Part shown: piece after piece, positions 1 through 5,495 of the stretch | Position numbering within the stretch: the first letter of the stretch is position 1 | Layout of the letters: every line of letters begins with the position of its first letter | Assembly: GCA_902782625.1 (NCBI GenBank) | Contig: CACZNZ010000320.1 | Span: forward strand, 1-5,495 | Origin: an uncultured Lachnospiraceae bacterium | Lineage (GTDB): Bacteria > Bacillota > Clostridia > Lachnospirales > Lachnospiraceae | DNA: 5,495 nucleotides | Reading direction: 5' to 3' | Program-made: the position numbers and the translations under genes | The notes under the pieces: generated by a model | Databases searched by the model: none | Told to the model about the DNA's origin: nothing | What the model saw: only the letters and a program-made list of their open reading frames with translations

Positions 1-383
1 AAGAAGCCAGAGAACAGGGCGATCTTTCCGAGAACGCTGAATACGATGCAGCAAAAGATGAGCAGAGAGCTATCGAGACAAGGATTGAGGAGATCGAAGA
101 GATCATCAAGTATGCCGTTGTGGTAGACGAGAGTGAAGACAAAGACACCGTCGGTATCGGCAGTACAGTAAAATTCTATGATCTGACTTTTAATGAGGAA
201 CTGGAATATAAGATTGTCGGATCTACTGAAGCGAACATCCTTGACGGGCTGATGTCAAACGAATCTCCAATCGGACAGGCACTGATGGGTGCCCATGCGG
301 GAGATGAACTTGAGACAGAGACGCCGGATGGAATCGTCAGATTCAGGATCATCGAGATCACCAGAGATGAAGATGATATGTAG
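1..383 (+). CDS. greA: Transcription elongation factor GreA, 3' part (5' end outside the window)
   Basis: GreA enters the secondary channel of backtracked RNA polymerase and stimulates cleavage of the misaligned 3' end of the transcript, rescuing stalled complexes. The reading frame is open from base 3 and gives 126 residues to the TAG at 381-383. The family length is about 158, so roughly the first 30 residues are missing. The visible part opens with the tip of the N-terminal coiled coil, GDLSENAEYDAA (fragment residues 6-17). Its Asp and Glu match the Mg-coordinating acidic pair at the GreA tip (D41 and E44 in E. coli). A second charged helix follows (about 18-38), then the globular C-terminal domain with the typical SPIGQALMG...GDE stretch (88-102). 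An internal GTG at 120 is not a real start, because the coiled coil is open upstream of it. A strong terminator lies 7 nt downstream. The tip motif separates it from factors that share only the C-terminal fold. Confidence 0.96.
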   Translation, partial: EAREQGDLSENAEYDAAKDEQRAIETRIEEIEEIIKYAVVVDESEDKDTVGIGSTVKFYDLTFNEELEYKIVGSTEANILDGLMSNESPIGQALMGAHAGDELETETPDGIVRFRIIEITRDEDDM

Positions 384-390
384 GAAAGAT

Positions 391-440
391 ACAGAGGAGA
401 GAATGCGTGATGATTTTCGCATATCTCCTCTGTTTTTATT
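391..440 (+). terminator. Rho-independent terminator of greA
   Basis: The outer arms ACAGAGGAGA (391-400) and TCTCCTCTGT (424-433) are perfectly complementary. After a small asymmetric bulge (401-402 against 423) the stem continues with ATGCG (403-407) and CGCAT (418-422). This gives about 15 paired positions around a 10-nt loop. The stem runs directly into a T-rich tract (433-440). It starts 7 nt after the greA stop codon. On the other strand the stem is followed by only a poor T tract, so it probably works in one direction. It separates greA from the downstream operon. Confidence 0.93.
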
Positions 441-460
441 TACTTCTTCCGGGGATTCTA

Positions 461-490
461 TTGTAATTCATTAAAAAAACATGATATACT
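461..490 (+). promoter_or_regulatory. Probable sigma-A type promoter of the cdaA operon
   Basis: A -35-like TTGTAA (461-466, 4 of 6 matches) is followed by an 18-nt spacer and the -10 hexamer TATACT (485-490, 5 of 6). A TG dinucleotide at 482-483 forms an extended -10 element (TGATATACT). The spacer contains an A-run. The predicted start of transcription is near 497, leaving a leader of about 37 nt before the ATG at 534. It is the only good promoter in the gap between the greA terminator and the first operon gene. No operator or riboswitch-sized leader is visible. Confidence 0.72.
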
Positions 491-533
491 ATCTTGTAAA
501 TGCAAGCAATGGTATATGTTGCGGAGAAAAGAT

Positions 534-932
534 ATGATTGATGCAAAAAAGGTCCGCATGATGACAAAACTGGCAGTGTATGAAGACGGACCGGGGAAAG
601 AAGATCTGAAGATACATGGTTACGAAGAAGGAAATTATGTGAACATTCAGATGATAAAGACAATCATCGCCGTGACGGTGGGATATGGACTTATCATTTT
701 TTTATACTGCCTTCGTTATTATTCAGATGTTGCGAGTAAAGGATTCGATGTTCCCTTCGGAGAAATATTTCTGCCATGTGCAGTCGGGTATGTGATTGTT
801 TTGATTCTTAGCATCATATATTCTCGGCGCCTTTATCGGGAGAGGTTCAGGCAAATGGAAATAAGACTGAAAGAATATGAAGAAAATCTTGAGAATCTCA
901 GCGAGCATATGACAGAGAAAAAACAGAACTGA
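534..932 (+). CDS. Small two-helix membrane protein with coiled-coil tail, function unknown
   Basis: I cannot assign a function. The start at 534 is preferred over the in-frame ATG at 516, because GGAG (523-526) lies 7 nt before 534 and nothing similar precedes 516. The product is 132 residues. It has a polar N-terminal segment of about 39 residues, two predicted transmembrane helices (about 40-60 and 77-97) joined by a short loop, and a highly charged C-terminal helix (about 100-128). That helix is rich in Glu, Arg, Lys and Leu and has coiled-coil character. With the basic Arg/Lys cluster after helix two (SRRLYRERFR), both ends probably face the cytoplasm. It is the first gene after the promoter and lies 20 nt upstream of the next membrane protein. 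I recall similar short proteins before cdaA in other Lachnospiraceae, unchecked here. Position suggests, but does not show, a link to the cyclase complex. Confidence 0.85.
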   Translation: MIDAKKVRMMTKLAVYEDGPGKEDLKIHGYEEGNYVNIQMIKTIIAVTVGYGLIIFLYCLRYYSDVASKGFDVPFGEIFLPCAVGYVIVLILSIIYSRRLYRERFRQMEIRLKEYEENLENLSEHMTEKKQN

Positions 933-952
933 AACTGTCATTGAGGTGTATA

Positions 953-1924
953 ATGAATAATGAAAAAATTCTGACACGTCTTGCGAATTTCAAGGAGACT
1001 GTGAATTATTATTATCAGGAGAATGCGAATATTCTGGAGCCGGTCCTGAAGTTTCTTCTGTCGTTAGGTACACTGTTCATCTTATACAGGATGTTTCCAT
1101 ATCGTGATTTTACGACAGTGCTCTGGTACTGCCTTATGGCTTCGGTGATACAGGCGATGGTTCCGCTTTCTGTGATGAATCTGACAGGAAATATGCTGGT
1201 TATCCTGAATCTGTCGGCTATCTCTTTGGATATCGTTGCCGGATATGCAGTACTGATGCTGATCTGCTGGCTTATGTGTATTCGCTTTAACAAAAGATTA
1301 GCGTTCATGCCTGTACTGGTTGCAGTGCTTTTCTATCTGAAACTGGAGTATTTTCTGCCGGTACTCATCGGAATGTTTATGGGGTTCAGCGGATTGCTGC
1401 CGGTGGCTTTCGGTACGATCATATACTTTTTTGCAATATATACGTCAGATGCCAGTGCACTGCTAACGACATCAGACAATCAGGCTCCCGGCCTGGGACT
1501 GCAGCGCATTGTCAGTCTGCTTGTAATAGATAAAAAACTACTTGTGATACTCGTTAGTTTCAGCCTGGTGATTTTTGCAGCGGCTAAGCTTAATCAGCTG
1601 TTTCATGAGAGAGCATGGCTGTTCTCTGTATTGATCAGTTATCTGGCGCTGGCTTTGCTGCTTTTATCAGGAAGATTTATATTCGAACTGGATTACTCGA
1701 TCTGGCGCATTTTCCTTGAGTGCGTCCTTGGAATCATCCTTTGTATCATCATCTGGTTTTTCCGTGGCATCGGCGATGTTTCGAGAATGGAGAGAGTAAC
1801 ATTTGAGGATGAAGATTATATTTACTTTGTCAAGGCGGTCCCTAAGATCAAGGTGACTAAGAGGCAGAGAGAGGTAACCAAGATAGAGGCAGAAGAGGAT
1901 ACAGATTCGTTCTTGGAGGAATAA
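953..1924 (+). CDS. Multi-pass membrane protein of unknown function, directly upstream of cdaA
   Basis: I do not recognise a characterised family. The ATG at 953 is chosen because GAGG (943-946) sits 6 nt upstream; the in-frame TTG at 941 overlaps that ribosome binding site. The product is 323 residues. After a polar N-terminus of about 30 residues come roughly 8-9 hydrophobic segments: about 31-48, 55-75, 80-111 (probably more than one helix), 117-129, 132-152, 153-163, 196-212, 222-240 and 252-271. A hydrophilic stretch (about 164-194) divides the protein into two halves. The last 50 residues form a charged, probably cytoplasmic tail containing DYIYFVKAVPKIKV (288-301) and ending in an acidic run. 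No transporter signature, nucleotide-binding motif or catalytic motif is visible. The stop codon is only 4 nt from the cdaA ATG and its last codons carry the cdaA ribosome binding site. A transporter, scaffold or regulator role is equally possible. Confidence 0.9.
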   Translation: MNNEKILTRLANFKETVNYYYQENANILEPVLKFLLSLGTLFILYRMFPYRDFTTVLWYCLMASVIQAMVPLSVMNLTGNMLVILNLSAISLDIVAGYAVLMLICWLMCIRFNKRLAFMPVLVAVLFYLKLEYFLPVLIGMFMGFSGLLPVAFGTIIYFFAIYTSDASALLTTSDNQAPGLGLQRIVSLLVIDKKLLVILVSFSLVIFAAAKLNQLFHERAWLFSVLISYLALALLLLSGRFIFELDYSIWRIFLECVLGIILCIIIWFFRGIGDVSRMERVTFEDEDYIYFVKAVPKIKVTKRQREVTKIEAEEDTDSFLEE

Positions 1925-1928
1925 TCCC

Positions 1929-2852
1929 ATGTTGACATGGAATTCAACAATGTTTATGAATATCGTCAATCAATATATCAGTCGTTACAGCAGCTGGCTT
2001 TCCGCGACATTTTCTACGATAGGAATCTCGGATGTGCTGGATATCATCATCATTGCATTGATTGTATATCAGTTGTTGAAATGGGTGCAGGTAACACGGG
2101 CCTGGACACTGTTCAAAGGTCTGATCGTATTGCTGTTGTTTGCTCTGGCGGCATACATGCTCCAGCTGAAGACAATTTCATGGCTGCTGTCTAAATCTCT
2201 GGGCGTAGGGATTACAGCAGCAATCATCATCTTTCAGCCGGAACTGCGACGGGCTCTCGAGCAGCTCGGAAGAAGAAAATTCATCCGTGCGCTTTTGTCA
2301 TCACCCGTACTTTCCGATCATGACGATCAGATGAGTGATAAGACAGTGAACGAGATTATCAAAGCCTCTTTTGAAATGGGAAAAGACAGGACAGGAGCAT
2401 TGATCTGCGTGGAGAGGAATGTAGCTCTCGGGGAATATGAGAGAACCGGCATTACTGTAGACGGTATAGTGTCAAGTCAGCTTCTCATCAATATATTTGA
2501 ACATAATACACCGCTTCATGACGGTGCGGTCATCATTCGGGGTAACAGAGTGGTGTCGGCAACATGTTATCTTCCGATTACGGATAACCCGGATATCGGA
2601 AAGGAACTTGGTACCAGACACCGTGCTGCTATCGGTCTTAGTGAGGTGTCTGACAGTATTACGATCGTTGTATCGGAGGAGACAGGAACTGTCTCTGTCG
2701 CCAGGGATGGAAGGCTCCGCTATGATCTGACGAAAGAAGAACTGCATGATGTGTTTGAAACGGTAGGTATTACGAATTCGGAAGAAGAAAATATAAGCGT
2801 ATTTGCCAGAATGAAAGGAAGATTGCGTAATGGAAAGTCAAAGAAGGAGTAA
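1929..2852 (+). CDS. cdaA: Diadenylate cyclase CdaA (DacA), membrane c-di-AMP synthase
   Basis: CdaA condenses two ATP molecules into cyclic di-AMP, the second messenger that controls potassium and osmolyte uptake and cell-wall homeostasis in Firmicutes. The product is 307 residues, slightly longer than the roughly 270 usual for the family because of extra residues at both ends. The N-terminus has the expected three membrane helices (about 35-53, 61-80 and 85-102). They are followed by the linker helix QPELRRALEQLGR (103-115) and the cytoplasmic DAC domain (about 130-265). Both catalytic motifs are intact: DGA (198-200, within TPLHDGAVII) and RHR (230-232, within GTRHRAAIG). The SEETG stretch (249-253) is also typical. 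The ATG at 1929 has GGAGG (1915-1919) 9 nt upstream, and later in-frame ATGs at 1950 and 1956 lack this. The gene follows an unknown membrane protein by 4 nt and overlaps cdaR by 23 bp, consistent with coupled translation. Catalytic competence is expected. Confidence 0.97.
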   Translation: MLTWNSTMFMNIVNQYISRYSSWLSATFSTIGISDVLDIIIIALIVYQLLKWVQVTRAWTLFKGLIVLLLFALAAYMLQLKTISWLLSKSLGVGITAAIIIFQPELRRALEQLGRRKFIRALLSSPVLSDHDDQMSDKTVNEIIKASFEMGKDRTGALICVERNVALGEYERTGITVDGIVSSQLLINIFEHNTPLHDGAVIIRGNRVVSATCYLPITDNPDIGKELGTRHRAAIGLSEVSDSITIVVSEETGTVSVARDGRLRYDLTKEELHDVFETVGITNSEEENISVFARMKGRLRNGKSKKE

Positions 2853-4050
2853 TTATGGGATGAAGATCCTGTCCTTCGTCATAGCTGTTCTGATATGGCT
2901 TCTGGTGACATACATCAATGACCCTGTGATTACCAGAAGGTTCTCCGATGTGGAGGTTACGGTACTGAATTCCGAAGAACTGGAGAAAAAGGGATATACT
3001 TATGACATTATAAAAGGAGAGACAGTCTCCTTCACAGTAAAAGGCAACAGGTATCTTGTGAATTCCCTGACGGTAGCGGATTTTGAGGTGACAGCGGATC
3101 TGAAGAATCTTTCCATTATGGATGCGGTGCCGATAGAGGTTGAAGCCAGACACGATAATAACCGACTGGAGATTACCAAATCCGAAGATACGATGATTAT
3201 CAGTAAGGATAAGGGCGTGACTGTGAGCATTCCGGTCAATGCTCAGGAAAAAGGCACACCTCAGAAAGGATATGCACTGGGTAGTCTGGTTGCAACGCCG
3301 AATCTAATTAAAGTCAGGGGGCCAAAGAGCCTTCTGATTGAGGCGAAAGAAATCCGGGTAATGATTGACATCTCCAATGCTACAGAAGATGTTACGACCA
3401 TAGACAGACCGAAACTCTACGACGAAGACGGTGCACTGATTACCAGCAAGCAGATAGAATTCGATACCTCGGAGATCAAGGTAGATGCCCAGATATGGAA
3501 GACCAAAGACGTGAATATCACCCTGGAGGCAGAGGGGAATCCGACTGAAGGCTATAAGATGACCTCTTTTGATTATGAGCCTAAAAAGATCACCGTTGCG
3601 GCGGAAGATGAAATACTTGAGACGCTTCAGGCGATAGATCTGGGCACTGTTTCCGTGGAAGGTCTTTCAAAAGATTATGAGAAAGATATTCCCGTCGAGG
3701 AACTGAATCTTCCAGACGGCGTTGTGGCTACACGAGATGTAAGTGCCATTAAGGTTAAAGCCGTGATCGAGGAGAAGAAGAATATCGAAAAAAACTTTTT
3801 AGAAAAAGACATTGACATCAGAAACAATAAGAACAAGTATAAAGTGACATTTTCAAAAGACAATAAATACACGGTGAATCTCTTCGGCGCCAAGTCGGAG
3901 ATCGATGCACTAGATGCAAAGGTTCTTGATCCTTGGGTTGATGTAAGCGGACTGGAACCGGGAACTCACAATGTGGTACTCCATGTAAAAGAGCCGGACG
4001 ATATTACGGTGGAGAACACTAGTACGGTCACTGTTACTCTGAAGGAATAG
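2830..4050 (+). CDS. cdaR: CdaR, YbbR-domain regulator of CdaA
   Basis: CdaR is the membrane-anchored partner of CdaA and adjusts its activity through an extracytoplasmic region made of YbbR repeats. The 406-residue product has a short basic N-terminus, one membrane helix (about 11-29, ending WLLVTYINDP), then only soluble beta-rich sequence. I can divide that into four YbbR-like units, about 37-124, 129-221, 226-313 and 317-405. Units two and three show the recurrent pattern of a GY-x-x-x motif, then P..I.V.GP/AED and a following helix (GYALGSLVATPNLIKVRG at 147-164; GYKMTSFDYEPKKITV at 241-256). The start at 2830 is preferred over the internal ATG at 2860: the family normally has several residues with an N-x-G-(L/M)-K pattern before the helix, and AGGA (2816-2819) precedes 2830. 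The 2860 start also has a plausible GGAG (2846-2849), so the start is not fully settled. There is no catalytic motif, as expected. Confidence 0.94.
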   Translation: MESQRRSNYGMKILSFVIAVLIWLLVTYINDPVITRRFSDVEVTVLNSEELEKKGYTYDIIKGETVSFTVKGNRYLVNSLTVADFEVTADLKNLSIMDAVPIEVEARHDNNRLEITKSEDTMIISKDKGVTVSIPVNAQEKGTPQKGYALGSLVATPNLIKVRGPKSLLIEAKEIRVMIDISNATEDVTTIDRPKLYDEDGALITSKQIEFDTSEIKVDAQIWKTKDVNITLEAEGNPTEGYKMTSFDYEPKKITVAAEDEILETLQAIDLGTVSVEGLSKDYEKDIPVEELNLPDGVVATRDVSAIKVKAVIEEKKNIEKNFLEKDIDIRNNKNKYKVTFSKDNKYTVNLFGAKSEIDALDAKVLDPWVDVSGLEPGTHNVVLHVKEPDDITVENTSTVTVTLKE

Positions 4051-4054
4051 ACCT

Positions 4055-4843
4055 ATGATTACCAGTATATCCAATCCCAGAATAAAAAATCTTCTTAAAC
4101 TCAAAAAGCAGCCTAAGGAAAGAAATCGGCAGAACTGTTTTATCGTGGAAGGCCCCCGCATGTTTTTTGAGATACCACAGGAAAGACTTCGTGCGTGCTA
4201 TATGACGGAGAGTTTTGAGGAGGAATACTCGGACAGATTAAAAGATTACAGATATGAGCTGGTCAGCGAAAAGGTGTTGAAACATCTTGCCGACACAACA
4301 ACTCCGCAGGGAGTGATCGCTGTGGCGGCAAGGCAGGAAACATCTCTTGAAGAAGTAATCGGGCAGGTGGAATTCCCCTGCCTTTTTCTGTTGGAGAATC
4401 TTCAGGATCCCGGGAATATGGGGACGATCATCCGGACAGCGGAGGCGGCCGGAGTAGATGCGGTCATCGTAAGCAAAGACAGCGTGGATCCCTATAACAG
4501 TAAAGTGATACGGTCGACCATGGGAGCAATTTTCCGTGTGGCAGTTCTGATTGTGGAGGATCTTTCAGAGACGATTTCCCGGCTGAAAGATCATGACGTG
4601 GATATTTATGCGGCACATTTGCAAGGGGAGATTTTTTACCGGTATGATTATACAAAAGGCTGTGCCTTTCTGATTGGAAATGAAGGAAATGGGCTGAAGA
4701 AGGAGACGGTTCTTCAGGCTGATTACGGCATCCGGATTCCGATGAAAGGAAGAGTGGAATCACTGAATGCGGCCGTAAGTGCAACTGTACTGATGTATGA
4801 GGTGGTAAGACAGCGTACAGAGAACAATATGCACAAAGTATAA
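4055..4843 (+). CDS. SpoU/TrmH-family RNA 2'-O-methyltransferase
   Basis: The family transfers a methyl group from S-adenosylmethionine to a ribose 2'-OH in rRNA or tRNA using a trefoil-knot (SPOUT) fold. The 262-residue product has an N-terminal substrate-binding domain (about 1-95) with the usual opening ITSISNPRIKNLLKLKK and FIVEG (29-33). The catalytic domain (about 108-255) carries all three family motifs. These are motif 1 NLQDPGNMGTIIRTAEAAG (115-133) with the key Asn121 and Arg127, motif 2 FLIGNEGNGL (205-214), and motif 3 IPMKGRVESLNAAVS (228-242) with the conserved Ser-Leu-Asn. AGGA (4043-4046) lies 8 nt before the ATG, and the cdaR stop is 4 nt upstream. It resembles the RlmB and YsgA branches, but the target nucleotide cannot be read from the sequence, so no symbol is given. 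It occupies the place where glmM follows cdaR in Bacillus. No clear intrinsic terminator follows. Confidence 0.94.
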   Translation: MITSISNPRIKNLLKLKKQPKERNRQNCFIVEGPRMFFEIPQERLRACYMTESFEEEYSDRLKDYRYELVSEKVLKHLADTTTPQGVIAVAARQETSLEEVIGQVEFPCLFLLENLQDPGNMGTIIRTAEAAGVDAVIVSKDSVDPYNSKVIRSTMGAIFRVAVLIVEDLSETISRLKDHDVDIYAAHLQGEIFYRYDYTKGCAFLIGNEGNGLKKETVLQADYGIRIPMKGRVESLNAAVSATVLMYEVVRQRTENNMHKV

Positions 4844-4853
4844 TCATTCCACC

Positions 4854-4871
4854 TGAATCATTAATTATTCA
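4854..4871. repeat. AT-rich imperfect palindrome after the methyltransferase gene
   Basis: TGAATCATTAATTATTCA reads the same on both strands except at one symmetric pair of positions (4859 and 4866), with ATTAAT at its centre. It begins 11 nt after the methyltransferase stop codon. It has no spacer for an RNA loop and no T tract, so as DNA it looks more like a possible protein-binding site than a terminator. AT-rich sequence throws up such palindromes by chance, so the weight is low. Confidence 0.3.
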
Positions 4872-4884
4872 ATCTGTTGTAAAG

Positions 4885-4915
4885 TTGCTGAAAATCACAG
4901 ATGATTATCATGCAA
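4885..4915. repeat. 31-nt inverted repeat able to form a 12-bp hairpin
   Basis: Outer arms TTGC (4885-4888) and GCAA (4912-4915), middle arms TGA (4889-4891) and TCA (4908-4910), and inner arms AATCA (4893-4897) and TGATT (4902-4906) pair around a CAGA tetraloop. There is one bulged T (4911) and one A-A mismatch (4892 and 4907). The stem is AT-rich and no T tract follows, so it is not a standard intrinsic terminator. It lies about 30 nt upstream of the predicted glpK -35 element. It could be an upstream operator for glpK or a 3'-end structure of the cdaA operon mRNA; I cannot tell which. Confidence 0.4.
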
Positions 4916-4946
4916 TAAGACTAGAGATACATACACATTTGCAGAT

Positions 4947-4982
4947 TTGTCTAAATACATGGTAAAAAAATTATGATAAAAT
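4947..4982 (+). promoter_or_regulatory. Probable glpK promoter
   Basis: TTGTCT (4947-4952, 4 of 6) and TATGAT (4972-4977, 5 of 6) are separated by 19 nt, which is longer than ideal. An alternative -10 is TAAAAT (4977-4982, 5 of 6), which has a TG at 4974-4975 and so forms an extended -10 that may not need a -35. An A-run (4964-4970) sits in the spacer. Transcription would begin near 4984-4990, giving a leader of about 60 nt. I looked for a catabolite-repression (cre) box and found none that is convincing. Confidence 0.5.
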
Positions 4983-4993
4983 ACATTTGAAAG

Positions 4994-5010
4994 TCGGGTA
5001 CTGTCCCCGA
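4994..5010 (+). promoter_or_regulatory. Small hairpin near the 5' end of the glpK leader
   Basis: TCGGG (4994-4998) and CCCGA (5006-5010) can form a 5-bp GC-rich stem with a 7-nt loop. It stands out in a very AT-rich leader. It would lie within the first 10-25 nt of the predicted glpK transcript. A T-rich stretch (5023-5031) follows only after a gap of 12 nt, so it is not a normal terminator. A 5' stabilising hairpin is one option. Control by a GlpP-like antiterminator, known for glp leaders in Bacillus, is another, but I see no matching terminator. Confidence 0.35.
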
Positions 5011-5031
5011 TGAACTATATGATTTTATTTT

Positions 5032-5038
5032 AGGAGGG
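5032..5038 (+). promoter_or_regulatory. Strong ribosome binding site of glpK
   Basis: AGGAGGG (5032-5038) is a near-perfect Shine-Dalgarno sequence, 8 nt before the ATG at 5047. It fixes the glpK start and suggests high translation. It is the strongest site in the window. Confidence 0.9.
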
Positions 5039-5046
5039 TTAAAATT

Positions 5047-5495
5047 ATGGCAAAGTACATGATGGCGTTAGACGCTGGTACCACTAGTAACCGTTGTATC
5101 CTTTTCAATGAGAAAGGTGAAATCTGCAGCGTAGCTCAGGAAGAGTTTACACAGTACTATCCACAGCCAGGTTGGGTTGAGCATGACGCTACCGAAATCT
5201 GGAATACACAGTATTCTGTAGCTAAGAAAGCTATGGAGCAGTTAGGCGTTACAGCAGCTGATATCGCTGGTATCGGTATCACAAATCAGCGTGAGACAAC
5301 GATCGTTTGGGACAAAGTTACTGGAGAGCCTGTATTCCATGCTATCGTATGGCAGTGCCGTCGTACATCCGAGTATTGTGATTCCTTAAAGGACAAAGGC
5401 TTAGTTGACTCCATCAGAGAGAAAACCGGTCTTGTAATCGATGCATACTTCTCCGGCTCCAAGATTCGCTGGATCCTTGAGAACGTTCCTGGTGT
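5047..5495 (+). CDS. glpK: Glycerol kinase GlpK, 5' part (3' end outside the window)
   Basis: GlpK phosphorylates glycerol with ATP to sn-glycerol 3-phosphate in the cytoplasm, trapping glycerol taken up by the facilitator and feeding glycolysis and phospholipid synthesis. The first 149 codons are visible, out of about 500 for the family, all in the N-terminal FGGY-kinase domain. Diagnostic features are the phosphate-binding loop DAGTTSNR (9-16), the PGWVEHD stretch (41-47), [14 protein letters not shown] (77-90), WQCRRT (102-107) and the glycerol-site region [10 protein letters not shown] (128-137). Arg82, Glu83 and Tyr134 correspond to the E. coli glycerol-contacting residues R83, E84 and Y135. 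The catalytic Asp lies beyond the window. The loop reads DAG where E. coli has DQG, which I take as a normal clostridial variant. Arg is mostly CGT/CGC and Val and Ala are often GTT and GCT, unlike the upstream genes, in line with high expression. It has its own promoter and ribosome binding site. Confidence 0.97.
   Translation, partial: MAKYMMALDAGTTSNRCILFNEKGEICSVAQEEFTQYYPQPGWVEHDATEIWNTQYSVAKKAMEQLGVTAADIAGIGITNQRETTIVWDKVTGEPVFHAIVWQCRRTSEYCDSLKDKGLVDSIREKTGLVIDAYFSGSKIRWILENVPG

Noticed and set aside
516..533. Earlier ATG at 516 for the first operon gene
   Set aside because: It has no Shine-Dalgarno sequence and contains the ribosome binding site of the better start at 534 within its own codons.
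446..533. Possible c-di-AMP (ydaO-type) riboswitch in the operon leader
   Set aside because: The leader from the predicted start to the first ATG is only about 37 nt, far too short for that riboswitch, and no conserved motif is seen.
1932..1960. Perfect TTGACA followed after 17 nt by TATGAA, a promoter-like pair at the start of cdaA
   Set aside because: Transcription would begin near 1967, inside cdaA and after its start codon, so it cannot express full CdaA. The -10 matches at only 4 of 6 positions. It could at most add transcripts for cdaR, and is most likely chance.
1937..2194. 85-codon open frame in another + frame inside cdaA
   Set aside because: It overlaps the conserved membrane region of CdaA and has no family resemblance, so it is a shadow of cdaA.
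2770..3153. 127-codon open frame on the minus strand across the cdaA/cdaR junction
   Set aside because: It lies wholly antisense to two well-supported genes, and its translation shows no recognisable domain. The same holds for the other minus-strand frames, such as 4464-4847.
4854..4871. Palindrome after the methyltransferase gene as a terminator
   Set aside because: It has no loop spacer, no GC content in the stem and no T tract. It is kept only as a weak possible binding site.

Overview
The window looks like an ordinary chromosomal segment of an anaerobic Gram-positive bacterium in the Clostridia, most likely a member of the Lachnospiraceae. This rests on several things: moderate GC content, strong GGAGG-type ribosome binding sites, tightly packed co-directional genes, a cdaA-cdaR pair, and GreA and glycerol kinase sequences of clostridial type. 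The placement is from memory of these families; no search was run. All seven genes are on the + strand. I see no mobile element, CRISPR array, tRNA or rRNA gene.

Layout. Positions 1-383 are the 3' part of greA (transcription elongation factor), closed by a clear Rho-independent terminator at 391-440. A new transcription unit then starts from a good extended -10 promoter (461-490). It holds five closely packed genes: a small two-helix membrane protein (534-932), a large multi-pass membrane protein of unknown function (953-1924), the diadenylate cyclase cdaA (1929-2852), its YbbR-domain regulator cdaR (2830-4050, overlapping cdaA by 23 bp), and a SpoU/TrmH-family RNA 2'-O-methyltransferase (4055-4843). 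Gaps are 20, 4, -23 and 4 nt, so one operon is likely. No convincing terminator follows. A 203-nt intergenic region (4844-5046) holds two AT-rich dyads, a probable promoter and a small leader hairpin. The window then ends inside glpK (glycerol kinase, first 149 codons), whose synonymous codon choice looks like that of a highly expressed gene.

How the genes work together. CdaA makes the essential second messenger c-di-AMP at the membrane, and CdaR senses or modulates through its extracytoplasmic YbbR repeats. In Bacillus and many other Firmicutes the third gene is glmM, whose product also regulates CdaA; here an RNA methyltransferase occupies that place. The two uncharacterised membrane proteins upstream are the most interesting part. 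The larger sits 4 nt from cdaA and carries a charged cytoplasmic-type tail, so it is a reasonable candidate for a c-di-AMP-linked membrane partner. That is inference from position only. greA and glpK appear to be independent units.
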